From Catenuloplanes niger (GTDB lineage: Bacteria > Actinomycetota > Actinomycetes > Mycobacteriales > Micromonosporaceae), in assembly GCF_031458255.1 (NCBI RefSeq), contig NZ_JAVDYC010000001.1:5589001-5653000 (forward strand): 64,000 bases of DNA, in the 5' to 3' direction. Positions 25,481 to 34,089 of the stretch are shown in pieces. The notes under the pieces were generated by a model, which was given only the letters and a program-made list of their open reading frames with translations, did no database searches and was not told where the DNA came from. The position numbers and the translations under genes are program-made. Within the stretch, counting starts at the first letter, position 1, and every line of letters starts with the position of its first letter.

Positions 25481-26656
25481 ATGGCCGTCACGCCGAGACC
25501 CGGCACTCCACGCCTGCTCCGCGCCCTGAACGACCGCGCCGCCCTGGAGCTTCTGCTGGCCCGCGGACCGCTCACCCGCGCGCAGCTCGGCGAGATGACC
25601 GGGCTCAGCAAGGTCACCGCATCCCAGCTGGTGGAACGGTTGGAGGAGCGCGGGCTCGTCACCCGGGTGGGTGAGCAGGCCGGCGGGCGCGGGCCGAACG
25701 CGCAGCTCTACGCGGTCACGCCGGGCAGCGCGCACGTGGTCGGCGTGGACTTCGGCCCGGACCGGGTGGTGGCCGCGTGCGCGGACATCACCGGCGCGGT
25801 GATCGGCCGGGTCGAGCTGTCCACGAAGGACACCGACGACCCGGTCGGCGTGGTGCACACCGCGGTCGTCCAGGCCGCCACCAGCGCACACGCGGAGATG
25901 GCGACGGTCCGGCGGGTGGTGCTCGGCACCCCCGGCCTGGTCGAGCCGGACACCGGCGACATCCGGTTCGCCTGGGATCTGCCCCGCTGGCGGCACGGCC
26001 TCCGGGACGCGCTCGGCGAGGACCTGCACACGCCGATCGCGTTCGCCAACGACGTGAACCTGGCCGCGGTCGCCGAGGCGCACGTCGGCGCGGCGCGCGG
26101 CGTCGACGACTTCCTGCTGCTCTGGGCCGGCCGCGGCGTCGGTCTCGCGGTCGTGCTCGGCGGCCGCCTGCACCAGGGCTCGACCGGCGCGGCCGGCGAG
26201 ATCGGCTACCTGCCGGTGCCCGGCGCGCCGATTCCGCGGGACACCGGCAAGCGCGGCGCCAAGGGCGCGTTCCAGCTGCTGGCGGGCGCGGAGGCGGTCC
26301 GCGTGGCCGGTCGTGAGCACGGTTTCCGGGGCGCGTCCGCGGCCGACGTGGTGCGCGCCGCCGTCGCGGCCGGGACCAGGGGCGGCCCGTTCCTCGACGA
26401 CCTGGCGGCCCGGCTCGCGCTCGGCGTGGCCAGCGCGGCCGTGGTGCTGGACCCGCCGATGGTGGTGCTGGCCGGCGAGGTCGGCCGGGCCGGCGGCAGC
26501 GCGCTCGCGGAACGGGTGCAGCACGAGGTCGCGGCCACCACGCTGGTCGCGCCGAAGGTGGTGGTCACCGAGGTGACCGAGGAGCCGGTCCTGCAGGGCG
26601 CGCTCCGCACCGCGCTGGACGCCGTCCGCGACGAGGTCTTCGGCAGCACCGTGTAG
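25481..26656 (+). CDS. ROK-family transcriptional regulator
   Basis: 391 aa. An N-terminal winged helix (about residues 12-75; TRAQLGEMTGLSKVTASQLV) precedes a ROK actin-like sugar-binding domain (about 85-385) with VGVDFGPDRVVA, the FANDVNLA segment and GSTGAAGEIGYLPV. The usual zinc motif CxCGxxGCxE after the GE(I/L)GH segment is absent, as is its His, so this is a non-zinc ROK repressor. Such proteins repress sugar genes until a sugar or sugar phosphate binds. AGGGGGATGG precedes the ATG. The divergent NagZ-like gene and the palindrome between them are the likely targets. Confidence 0.88.
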   Translation: MAVTPRPGTPRLLRALNDRAALELLLARGPLTRAQLGEMTGLSKVTASQLVERLEERGLVTRVGEQAGGRGPNAQLYAVTPGSAHVVGVDFGPDRVVAACADITGAVIGRVELSTKDTDDPVGVVHTAVVQAATSAHAEMATVRRVVLGTPGLVEPDTGDIRFAWDLPRWRHGLRDALGEDLHTPIAFANDVNLAAVAEAHVGAARGVDDFLLLWAGRGVGLAVVLGGRLHQGSTGAAGEIGYLPVPGAPIPRDTGKRGAKGAFQLLAGAEAVRVAGREHGFRGASAADVVRAAVAAGTRGGPFLDDLAARLALGVASAAVVLDPPMVVLAGEVGRAGGSALAERVQHEVAATTLVAPKVVVTEVTEEPVLQGALRTALDAVRDEVFGSTV

Positions 26657-26675
26657 CCGCTGTCCTCCGGCCCGG

Positions 26676-26704
26676 CCGGCCCACAGCCGCGAGCTGTGGG
26701 CCGG
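26676..26704. terminator. Bidirectional terminator between convergent genes
   Basis: Arms 26676-26687 (CCGGCCCACAGC) and 26693-26704 are perfectly complementary, loop CGCGA. Located 20 bp after the ROK stop. A 12-bp palindrome TCAAGATCTTGA lies about 25 bp further on; the rest of the spacer to 26844 shows nothing else. Confidence 0.75.
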
Positions 26705-26844
26705 GCAGGTCCAGGTCAAGGACTCCAGTCAAGATCTTGATCTGCCCGCTTCCGGCGGGGCCGGATTCCGCATGCTCCCGCGGGCAACGGTCGTCGCCGG
26801 CGCTCCTCCCTGCCGGTGCCGTGGGGGCCGGGCCAGCCCTCTGA

Positions 26845-28461
26845 CTACGCCAGGTTGCTGGACCTCGGGTAGGCGTCGGTGGGGTCGGTGAGCACGTTGA
26901 CCAGGTAGGGGACGCCCGCGGCGAACGCGCGCTCCAGCGCCGGGCCCAGGTCGCCGGCCTTCGCCACGGTCTCGCCCGCGCCGCCGAGCGCGCGCACGAT
27001 GTCGTCGTAGCGCAGCTCCGGCTGCAGGTCGGCGGCCACGTCGTACCCGTACATCGCGCGCATCGGGTGTTTCTCCAGGCCCCAGATGCCGTTGTTGCCG
27101 ACCACGATGACCACCGGCAGGTTCTGCCGGACCAGGGACTCCGCGTCCATCAGCGAGAAGCCGGCCGCGCCGTCGCCCATCAGCACGCAGATCTGCCGGT
27201 CCGGGTACGTGACGCGGGCACCCATCGCGTAGCCCGTGCCGGTGCCGAGGCAGCCGTACGGTCCCGGGTCCAGCCAGGTGCCGGGGCGCGCCGGTTCCAG
27301 GTAGCGGCCCGCGTACGACACGAAGTCGCCGCCGTCACCGATCGTGATCGCGTCCGGCTCCAGCACCTTGCGCAGCTCGCCGTAGACCCGGCCCGGCTTG
27401 ATCGGGTCGCTCTCCGCCGCCATCTCCGCCGCGTGCTTCGCGGCCGCCGCGTCCTCCGTCTCGCGCAGCCCGCGCACCCAGTCGTCGTGCGGCGTGCGCG
27501 CCCCGGCGTGGTCCGCGAACGCGGTCAGGATCGCCCGCAGGTCCCCGGCGGGCGAGGCGGCCGGGGTGACGTGCGTGGCCCGCTGCGCCGGCGCGTCCAC
27601 CACGTGCACCACGGTGGCCGCGCCGAAGTCGCCGAAGCCGAGCCGGAAGTCCAGCGGCGTCCCGATCACCGCGACCACGTCCGCGCCCTTGAGCGCGGCC
27701 CGGCGGGACTTGGCGAACGTCAGCCGGTGGCCGGGCGGCAGCGCGCCGCGGCCCATCCCGTTCGTGAACACCGGCACGTCCAGTGCCTCGGCCGCGGCCC
27801 GCAGCGCGTCGACGGCGTCGCCGGCCCAGACGTCCGAGCCCGCGATGATCACCGGCCGCTCGGCGCCGGCCAGCAGTGCGGCGGCGCGGGATACCTCGTC
27901 GGGGTCGGCCTCGGCGAGCTCGACGGGTGCCGCGGAGATCTCGGCCGACGCCACCGAGAAGACCACCTCCAGCGGCAGGTCCAGGAACGCCGGCCCCCGG
28001 TGCGGCGCGAGCGCGGTGCGCAGCGCGAGCCCGATCGCGGCCGGGATGTCCGGCGCGGACGCGACCGTGGCCGCGTGCTTCGTCACCGGCGCCACGATCG
28101 GCACGTGATCGATCTCCTGCAGCGACCCGGAGCCCCACCGGAACGACGGCGCCCGGCCGCCCAGCACCAGCACCGGCGACCCGTTGAAGAACGCGCTGGT
28201 CAACCCGGACACGCCGTTTGTGACGCCCGGACCGGCGGTCAGCACGGCCAGCCCGGGCGTGCGCCGCAGCTTCGCCACCGCCTCGGCCGCGAACACCGCG
28301 GACTGCTCGTGCCGCACGTCGTAGATCGGGAACCCGGCCTTGTGCGCCGCGTCGTACAGCGGGAAGACGTGCCCACCGGAGAGCGTGAACATCTCCGTGA
28401 CGCCGTACGCGCGGAGCGCCGCCAGTGCCAGGTCGCCGCCGTGCCCCTCGATCATCGTCAT
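26845..28461 (-). CDS. Thiamine-diphosphate enzyme, acetolactate-synthase-like
   Basis: 538 aa with the three-domain layout of the POX/AHAS family: N-terminal Pyr domain with the catalytic Glu in RHEQSAVF (about residue 52), central domain about 190-320, and C-terminal PP domain with the thiamine-diphosphate motif GDGAAGFSLMD ... VVGNN (about 435-470). Actinobacterial relatives are annotated as acetolactate synthase, but no ilvN regulatory subunit or other branched-chain genes lie nearby. The enoyl-CoA hydratase gene is 30 nt upstream, which points to acyl-CoA chemistry, for example an oxalyl- or 2-hydroxyacyl-CoA-type lyase. I leave the substrate open. ATG at 28461 preferred; GTG at 28470 is possible. 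Confidence 0.75.
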   Translation of the reverse strand: MTMIEGHGGDLALAALRAYGVTEMFTLSGGHVFPLYDAAHKAGFPIYDVRHEQSAVFAAEAVAKLRRTPGLAVLTAGPGVTNGVSGLTSAFFNGSPVLVLGGRAPSFRWGSGSLQEIDHVPIVAPVTKHAATVASAPDIPAAIGLALRTALAPHRGPAFLDLPLEVVFSVASAEISAAPVELAEADPDEVSRAAALLAGAERPVIIAGSDVWAGDAVDALRAAAEALDVPVFTNGMGRGALPPGHRLTFAKSRRAALKGADVVAVIGTPLDFRLGFGDFGAATVVHVVDAPAQRATHVTPAASPAGDLRAILTAFADHAGARTPHDDWVRGLRETEDAAAAKHAAEMAAESDPIKPGRVYGELRKVLEPDAITIGDGGDFVSYAGRYLEPARPGTWLDPGPYGCLGTGTGYAMGARVTYPDRQICVLMGDGAAGFSLMDAESLVRQNLPVVIVVGNNGIWGLEKHPMRAMYGYDVAADLQPELRYDDIVRALGGAGETVAKAGDLGPALERAFAAGVPYLVNVLTDPTDAYPRSSNLA

Positions 28462-28470
28462 GTGACGCAC

Positions 28471-28486
28471 GTTACCCTGAGGTAAC
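28471..28486. promoter_or_regulatory. Inverted repeat between hydratase and TPP-enzyme genes
   Basis: GTTACC-ctga-GGTAAC lies in the 30-nt gap between the two leftward genes, just upstream of the downstream start. It is too short for a strong terminator; it could be an operator or a weak translational hairpin. Confidence 0.35.
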
Positions 28487-28491
28487 CTCGC

Positions 28492-29265
28492 TCAGGAACC
28501 GGTGAACCGGGGTTTCTCCTTCGCCACGAACGCGTCCATCCCGATCTTCTGGTCCCGGGTGGCGAACAGCGACGCGAAGAGCTGACTCTCCCAGGCGAGC
28601 CCGGCCGCGAGGTCCATCCCCAGCCCGCCGTCGATCGCGGCCTTCGCCGCCCGCAGCGCCTGCGCCGGCCCGGTCCGGAACGCGGACACCAGCTCCACCG
28701 CGGTGGGGTAGACCTCGGCCGCCGGCACCACCCGGTCGGCCAGCCCGATCCGCAGCGCCTCGTCCGCGTCCACCATCCGCCCGGTGAAGATCAGGTCCTT
28801 GGCGCGGGCCGGGCCGATCAGCCGGGCGAGCCGCTGGGTGCCGCCCGCGCCCGGGATGACACCGAGCTTGATCTCCGGCTGGCCGAGCCGGGCATCGTCC
28901 GCGATCACCCGCCAGTCGCAGGCGAGCGCGAGTTCGCAGCCGCCGCCCAGCGCGTACCCGGTGATCGCGGCGACGACCGGCTTCGGGATCTTCGCGACCG
29001 CGTCGAACGCGCTGGACAGCGCGCCGGCCCGGGCGCTCATCCGCGCGTAGTCCAGGCCGGCCATCTCCTTGATGTCGGCGCCGGCCGCGAAGACCTTCTC
29101 GCCGCCGTGGACCACCACCGCGCGTACCGCGTCGTCGCCGGCCGCGGCCGTGGCCGCCGCCCGCAGTTCCTCCTGCACCTGGGTGTTCAACGCGTTCATC
29201 GGCGGCCGGTCCAGCCGGATCGTCCCGATGCCGTCCGCGATCTCCAGCCGCACGAACTCGCCCAT
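28492..29265 (-). CDS. Enoyl-CoA hydratase/isomerase family protein
   Basis: 257 aa crotonase-fold enzyme that adds water across the double bond of trans-2-enoyl-CoA esters in beta-oxidation or related degradation. Both catalytic glutamates of true hydratases are present: Glu111 in GGGCELALACD and Glu131 in LGQPEIKLGVIPG. The oxyanion-hole segment FAAGADIKEM (59-68) is also intact. GGGAGGAC precedes the ATG at 29265. Probably transcribed with the thiamine-diphosphate enzyme gene 30 nt downstream. Physiological substrate unknown. Confidence 0.88.
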   Translation of the reverse strand: MGEFVRLEIADGIGTIRLDRPPMNALNTQVQEELRAAATAAAGDDAVRAVVVHGGEKVFAAGADIKEMAGLDYARMSARAGALSSAFDAVAKIPKPVVAAITGYALGGGCELALACDWRVIADDARLGQPEIKLGVIPGAGGTQRLARLIGPARAKDLIFTGRMVDADEALRIGLADRVVPAAEVYPTAVELVSAFRTGPAQALRAAKAAIDGGLGMDLAAGLAWESQLFASLFATRDQKIGMDAFVAKEKPRFTGS

Positions 29266-29328
29266 CAGACAGTCCTCCCGTCGGGTACGGATCAGACTAC
29301 GGACCGGAACTTCGGGTAAACAGGAAGC

Positions 29329-29889
29329 ATGGCCACGTACTACCGGGACCCGGCGGTCGAGATAACGTCGGACCGGATAGCGCTCGGCGACCGCGCCTAC
29401 CCGATCGCCGCACTGCACCGCGTCTGGCACCGGCGCGGCGCCCGCCGCTGGTCCGGCGTCGTCAACCGCGGCGCGCTCGGCCTGCTCATGCTCGGCCCGC
29501 TGGTCGCCGCCACGTTCGGCATCCTGCTCGCGCTGCTGCTCGAGACCTCGCTGGTGACCACCGCCGCGATCGTGGCCGGCTCCGTGGTCGTCGGGCTGGC
29601 CGCGGTCCCGCTCGCCGACCTCCTCCTCGATCAGGTCGACCGCTCCTACGACCGCGGCACCCGCGAGCTCGAGCTGTGGGCCCTGGTCGGCGGCGTCCCG
29701 GTCCGGCTGCTGCACAGCACGGACGCCCGCCGCTTCAACCAGATCTACCGGGCGCTGCAACGCGCCGTCGAGAGCAGCCCCGCGACCCCGGTGAACGCGG
29801 ATCCGCGGCCGGTGCTCCGGCGGGCACCCGGGCGCGGTGCGGTCGCGGGTCAGCCGGTCTCCTCCACGGCGCGCTGGACCGCGCGGTAG
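29329..29889 (+). CDS. DUF6232-like membrane protein, paralogue 1
   Basis: 186 aa. It starts with YYRDPAVEITSDRI, has two hydrophobic segments (about 50-75 and 80-105) and the conserved tail TDARRFNQIYRALQRAVE near residue 145, followed by a 35-residue extension. I recognise it as the small actinobacterial DUF6232-type family with two membrane helices and a PH-like soluble part; function unknown. AGGAAG precedes the ATG. Its last 40 nt overlap, tail to tail, the 3' end of a paralogue on the other strand. The C-terminal extension is therefore written in the antisense of the neighbour's conserved end. Confidence 0.7.
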   Translation: MATYYRDPAVEITSDRIALGDRAYPIAALHRVWHRRGARRWSGVVNRGALGLLMLGPLVAATFGILLALLLETSLVTTAAIVAGSVVVGLAAVPLADLLLDQVDRSYDRGTRELELWALVGGVPVRLLHSTDARRFNQIYRALQRAVESSPATPVNADPRPVLRRAPGRGAVAGQPVSSTARWTAR

Positions 29890-30326
29890 ATCTGGCCGAA
29901 CTTCGTCGCGTCGTGCGTCCGCAGCAGCAGGACCTGCTCGCCGACGATCTGCGCCCATAGTTCGTGCTGCTCCACGCCACGGTCGTTGATCCGGTCCAGC
30001 ATGGTGAGCGGGACCTCCAGCAGCGGTGCGAGCGCGAGCGCCAGCACCACGCACGCGGCCACGCCGAGCGCCAGCACGCCGACGTTCAGGTCGCCGTCGA
30101 CCTGGATGAACGGCAGTCCGATCAGGAAGAGCGCGAGCAGCACGCCGGGAATCGTGAGCGCCGTGACGATCAGCCAGCGGACCAGGCGCCGGGCCGCGCC
30201 GCGCGAGGTGAAGCGGCTGCGGGTGTGCCAGACGTACTCCAGTTGCGAGATCGGGTAGGCGGCCGCCTCGACCCGGAGCCGGCTGGAGGTCACCTCGACG
30301 CTGTCGTCCCGGTAGTAGACGGTCAC
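29850..30326 (-). CDS. DUF6232-like membrane protein, paralogue 2
   Basis: 158 aa, clearly homologous to the convergent neighbour: VYYRDDSVEVTSSRL at the start, two hydrophobic segments (about 50-72 and 80-100) and the end KFGQIYRAVQRAVEETG. It starts at GTG 30326, where the family start VYYRD begins; no ATG is available nearby. The gene ends at the conserved motif, so the overlap of 40 nt is created by the extension of the other paralogue. Function unknown. Confidence 0.7.
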   Translation of the reverse strand: MTVYYRDDSVEVTSSRLRVEAAAYPISQLEYVWHTRSRFTSRGAARRLVRWLIVTALTIPGVLLALFLIGLPFIQVDGDLNVGVLALGVAACVVLALALAPLLEVPLTMLDRINDRGVEQHELWAQIVGEQVLLLRTHDATKFGQIYRAVQRAVEETG

Positions 30327-30444
30327 GCCTACAAGGGAACCTCATCCGCGTACCGGCCGGAAAGTCTCCCAAACCCCCGTCATGAAGTCGCCCGATCGCG
30401 CACCATTCTCATGAACGCTCTTTTCACGCGGGGGTGGTGAGGGC

Positions 30445-31206
30445 ATGAGACGAACAGCCGTACAGCCGACCGGCATCGAGCGGACCTTCGCCGATCACGA
30501 GATCATCGTGACCAAGACGGACATGAAGGGCCTGCTCACGTACGCCAACGACGTTTTCCTGCGCCTCTCCGTCTTCGACGAGGAGGACGTGATCGGGAAG
30601 CCGCACAACATCATTCGGCATCCCGACATGCCCCGCGTCGTGTTCAAGCTGCTCTGGGACACGCTGCGCGAGGGCCGCGAGATCTTCGCCTATGTGGTGA
30701 ACATGGCCTCGGACGGCGCGGAGTACTGGGTGCTCGCGCACGTCACGCCGTCCCGCGACGCGTCCGGCCGGATCATCGGCTACCACTCGTCGCGGCGGCG
30801 CCCGGACCGGGCCGCGGTCAACGCGGTCAAGGAGCTCTACGGCCGGCTGCGCGCGGAGGAGAACCGGCACCGCAGCCCGTCCGACGGGCTGGACGCGTCG
30901 TGGCGGATGCTCCAGGAGGAGCTGGCCGCGCGCGGCCGCACGTACGAGGAGTTCGTCTTCGACCTCACGCTCGGTGCGGCCGGGACGGCGACGACCACCT
31001 CGTCGCACGCGCCGGTCCCGGGCACGGCGGCCGGGGACGGCCGGCGCAACGCCGGCCCGGCTCCGTCGGCGGACCACACCGCGTCCCCGTCGCGGGCCAA
31101 CGCGCCGCGGGCCGGCACCGGGAGGGTGCACGTGACCACGAACGCCGCCAGGCACCAGAAACCGATCAAGATCGTGCGGAACGTGACGTCCGGCAGGAAC
31201 GCGTGA
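30445..31206 (+). CDS. PAS-domain sensor, Aer-like, soluble
   Basis: 253 aa cytoplasmic protein. Residues about 18-120 form a PAS domain closely resembling the FAD-binding PAS of aerotaxis receptors: [18 protein letters not shown], then [24 protein letters not shown] and the late strand [11 protein letters not shown]. After a helical segment (to about 180) comes an Ala/Pro/Thr-rich linker with a basic end. There is no membrane segment. It overlaps the next gene, a methyl-accepting signalling domain, by 4 nt. The two together have the parts of one Aer-type receptor split into two polypeptides. GGTGAGGG precedes the ATG. It probably senses redox state or oxygen; cofactor binding is inferred. 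Confidence 0.8.
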   Translation: MRRTAVQPTGIERTFADHEIIVTKTDMKGLLTYANDVFLRLSVFDEEDVIGKPHNIIRHPDMPRVVFKLLWDTLREGREIFAYVVNMASDGAEYWVLAHVTPSRDASGRIIGYHSSRRRPDRAAVNAVKELYGRLRAEENRHRSPSDGLDASWRMLQEELAARGRTYEEFVFDLTLGAAGTATTTSSHAPVPGTAAGDGRRNAGPAPSADHTASPSRANAPRAGTGRVHVTTNAARHQKPIKIVRNVTSGRNA

Positions 31207-32123
31207 GGCGCCGCGCCAAGGGTTCGGCGCCCGCCGACGACGGCGAGGCGCTGACCGTCATCGCCCAGATCTGTGACCGGGCCGCGGCCGGTGACCTGGA
31301 GGCACGGATCCCGCAGCTCGGCGACGACCCGCGGGCCGAGGCCGCGCGCCAGGCCGTGAACCGGCTGCTCGACACCACGGACGCGTTCGTCCGGGAGTCC
31401 GGCGCCGCGCTCACCGCGTCCGCCGAGAACCGGTTCCACCGCCGCTTCCTGCCGCGCGGCATGCGCGGCTCGTTCGAGCAGGCCGCCACCACGATCAATC
31501 TGGCCAGCGACAACATGAAGGAGGGCGTGCACGCGGTCGACGCCGCCAAGTTGGGCCGGCTGGAGCTCGCCGACCAGCTGGAGTCCGCCGTGCTCACGGT
31601 CTCCGAGCAGGTCGCGACGGCGGCCACCGAGATGGGCGCGACCGCGAACAACCTCTCCACGTTCGCCCGGGACGCGGTCGCGGACGCGGAGCGCGGGCTC
31701 GGCTCGGTCAGCTCGCTGCGCGACGCGTCCGACCAGATCCGCCAGGCCGTCGACCTGATCACGCAGATCGCGTCGCAGACCCGCCTGCTGGCGCTGAACG
31801 CGACCATCGAGGCCGCCCGCGCCGGTGAGGCCGGGCGCGGCTTCAGCGTGGTCGCGAACGAGGTCAAGACGCTCGCCACCGAGACCGCGAACTCCAGCGA
31901 GAGCATCATCAACCAGGTCTCCACCGTCCAGGCGGCCGCGGTCGGCGCGATCTCCGTCCTGGAGCGGGTGACCGGCAACATCCGCGAGATGTCCGGCCTG
32001 GTCGAGGGCATCGCGGCCGCGGTCGACGGCAGTCACGACGTCAACCAGGCCGGCCTGTCGCAGCTGGCCGAGGTGCTGCGCTCCGAGGTGAGCCGCTTCG
32101 TCACCCTGGTCCGCGAGTCCTGA
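31203..32123 (+). CDS. Soluble methyl-accepting chemotaxis signalling protein
   Basis: 306 aa, no membrane segment or ligand domain. It is almost entirely coiled-coil helix, with the MCP hairpin tip [20 protein letters not shown] (a slight variant of QTNLLALNA) and downstream [15 protein letters not shown]. In chemoreceptors the tip binds CheA and CheW. The GTG overlaps the stop of the PAS gene (GTGA), so both are made together, presumably to act as a two-part receptor feeding flagellar or another Che-like pathway. No che or flagellar genes are in this window. The N-terminal RRRAKG stretch continues the basic end of the PAS protein. Confidence 0.85.
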   Translation: MRRRAKGSAPADDGEALTVIAQICDRAAAGDLEARIPQLGDDPRAEAARQAVNRLLDTTDAFVRESGAALTASAENRFHRRFLPRGMRGSFEQAATTINLASDNMKEGVHAVDAAKLGRLELADQLESAVLTVSEQVATAATEMGATANNLSTFARDAVADAERGLGSVSSLRDASDQIRQAVDLITQIASQTRLLALNATIEAARAGEAGRGFSVVANEVKTLATETANSSESIINQVSTVQAAAVGAISVLERVTGNIREMSGLVEGIAAAVDGSHDVNQAGLSQLAEVLRSEVSRFVTLVRES

Positions 32124-32249
32124 ACCCCACCGGCAACACCCGTGCGGCGGTACGGCAGCCCGCACCACGTCCCGCTCGGAGCCCGACGACCCGCCCGTCC
32201 GCGTCCGGCCGCCGACGCGACGATCAGAGCGTGCGCGAAGCCCCGGTGC

Positions 32250-33146
32250 TCACGGGGTGGCGGCGGCGTAGAGCGCGTCGATGTCCGCGCGGGTCGGCAG
32301 CGAGTTGCTGGCACCGAGGCGGCGCACGCAGGCCGCACCGGCGGCGCAGGCCCAGCGGACCGCGTCCGGCAGGTCCCGCCCCTCGCCCCAGGCCACGGCC
32401 AGCGCGCCGGTGAACGCGTCGCCGGCGGCGGTGGAGTCCACGGTCTCGACCGCGAAGGGCGGCACGCGCAGCTCGGTGCCGTCCCGGTCGACGAAGCAGG
32501 CGCCCTCCGCGCCGAGCGTGAGCACGGCCCGGCTGACGTAGTCGAGCAGCGCGCGCGGCTCGTCCCGGCCCCTGCCGGTGATCATCGCGGCCTCGCCCTC
32601 GTTCACCACCAGCAGGTCCACCGCGTCCAGCAGCTCGGACGGCAGCCGCTGGGCGGGCGCCGCGTTGAGGATCACCCGGGTGCCGGCCGCGTGCGCCGTG
32701 ACCGCGGCCTCGGTGACCGTCTCGACCGGGATCTCCAGCTGGCAGACGAGCACGTCCGCGTCCCGTACCGCGGTCAGCTCCTGATCGGTGAGCCGGGTGA
32801 ACGCGGCGTTCGCGCCCGGCGTCGCGATGATCGAGTTCTCGCCCCTGGTGTCGACCATGATGACCGCGACGCCGGACGTGCCGTAGACGATCCGGACCCG
32901 GGACGCGTCCACGCCGGACGCGCCGAGCCGGGCCTTCAGCGTCACACCGAACGCGTCCGACCCGATCGCGCCCAGGAAGCAGGTCTGCGCACCGGCGCGC
33001 GCGGCCGCGATCGCCTGGTTCGCGCCCTTGCCGCCGGGCATCTGCAGGAACTCGGTGCCGAGCACGGTCTCGCCGGGCTGCGGCAGCCGCGGCGCGATCC
33101 CGACCAGGTCCATGTTCGCGCTGCCGGCGACGACCACCCGAGTCAT
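32250..33146 (-). CDS. rbsK: Ribokinase
   Basis: 298 aa PfkB-family sugar kinase; phosphorylates D-ribose at O5 with ATP so it can enter the pentose phosphate pathway. N-terminal GSANMDLVG, the sugar-binding PGGKGANQA (about 38-46), and the C-terminal catalytic motif DSTAAGDAFTGA with the base Asp, close to the ribokinase consensus DTTGAGDAF. No ribose transporter or regulator lies beside it. AAGGGGG precedes the ATG. Twenty bp upstream ends an unrelated ABC ATPase gene on the same strand. Confidence 0.88.
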   Translation of the reverse strand: MTRVVVAGSANMDLVGIAPRLPQPGETVLGTEFLQMPGGKGANQAIAAARAGAQTCFLGAIGSDAFGVTLKARLGASGVDASRVRIVYGTSGVAVIMVDTRGENSIIATPGANAAFTRLTDQELTAVRDADVLVCQLEIPVETVTEAAVTAHAAGTRVILNAAPAQRLPSELLDAVDLLVVNEGEAAMITGRGRDEPRALLDYVSRAVLTLGAEGACFVDRDGTELRVPPFAVETVDSTAAGDAFTGALAVAWGEGRDLPDAVRWACAAGAACVRRLGASNSLPTRADIDALYAAATP

Positions 33147-33165
33147 CCGCGCCCCCTTCGGCGAG

Positions 33166-33963
33166 TCAGGCCGCGCGGGCGGTGTACCGCCCGGCGGAGC
33201 GCTCCACCACCAGCGGCAGGCCGAACGCCTTGGACAGATTGTCACCCGTGATCACGTCGGTGAGCAGGCCTTGCGCCACAACCGACCCCTCGCGCAGCAG
33301 CAGCGCGTGGGTGAAGCCCGGCGGTATCTCCTCGACGTGGTGGGTGACCAGCACGGTGGCCGGCGCGTCCGGGTCCATCGCGAGCGTGGACAGCCGGCCG
33401 ACCAGGTCCTCGCGCGCGCCCAGGTCCAGCCCGGCGGCCGGCTCGTCGAGCAGCAGCAGCTCCGGGTCGGTCATCAGCGCCCGGGCGATCAGCACCCGCT
33501 TGCGCTCGCCCTCGGACAGCGTGCCGAACGTGCGGTCGGCCAGCTGGCCGACGCCGAACTGGTGCAGCAGCGCCCGGCCGCGCGACTCGTCCTGCTTCTC
33601 GTAGCTCTCCCGCCAGCGGCCGACCACCGACCAGGCCGCGGTGAGCACCGCGTCGACCACCCGCTCCTCGCCCGGGATCTGCTGGGCCAGGTGCGCGGTG
33701 GAGATGCCGATCCGGGTGCGCAGCTCGTTGACGTCGGTGCGGCCGAGCCGCTCGTTCAGCACGTGCACCGTGCCGGTGCTCGGGTGCAGCCGGCCGGCGG
33801 CCAGGTTGAGCAGCGTGGTCTTGCCCGCGCCGTTCGGCCCCAGCACGACCCACCGTTCGTCCAGCTCGACCTGCCAGCTCACGTCCCGCAGGAGATGCGT
33901 GCCGGAACGCACGACGCTGGCCGACTCCAGGGCGATCACGAGATCCTCAGACACGCTTCCCAT
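33166..33963 (-). CDS. ABC transporter ATP-binding protein, stand-alone
   Basis: 265 aa single ATPase domain. Walker A GPNGAGKTT, signature LSEGERKR (a conserved variant of LSGGQ), Walker B LLLLDEPAAGLD and switch His in LVTHHVEEIP. The THHVEEIP end and overall pattern resemble the COG1119/ModF-like ATPases widespread in actinomycetes, whose partner and substrate are unknown; no permease gene is adjacent on this strand. The ATG at 33963 has only a weak ribosome site; a GTG three codons in is the alternative. Confidence 0.8.
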   Translation of the reverse strand: MGSVSEDLVIALESASVVRSGTHLLRDVSWQVELDERWVVLGPNGAGKTTLLNLAAGRLHPSTGTVHVLNERLGRTDVNELRTRIGISTAHLAQQIPGEERVVDAVLTAAWSVVGRWRESYEKQDESRGRALLHQFGVGQLADRTFGTLSEGERKRVLIARALMTDPELLLLDEPAAGLDLGAREDLVGRLSTLAMDPDAPATVLVTHHVEEIPPGFTHALLLREGSVVAQGLLTDVITGDNLSKAFGLPLVVERSAGRYTARAA

Positions 33964-34057
33964 CCAACCACGCAACCACGGCCGGGCCCCGGCTGGGGAA
34001 GCGCTCGTCACGTTCCGGTCGTGCCCGAACCTGCCGCGCGCGCCGGTCGCCGAGCCG

Positions 34058-34063
34058 TAGGCT
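34058..34063 (+). promoter_or_regulatory. Possible -10 element (TAGGCT) for ABC operon
   Basis: TAGGCT lies 26 nt before the ATG at 34090. A transcript starting about 7 nt later would carry a short leader with GAGGGGAGA as ribosome site. Confidence 0.35.
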
Positions 34064-34089
34064 GCCCGCGTGACGACGAGGGGAGACGG

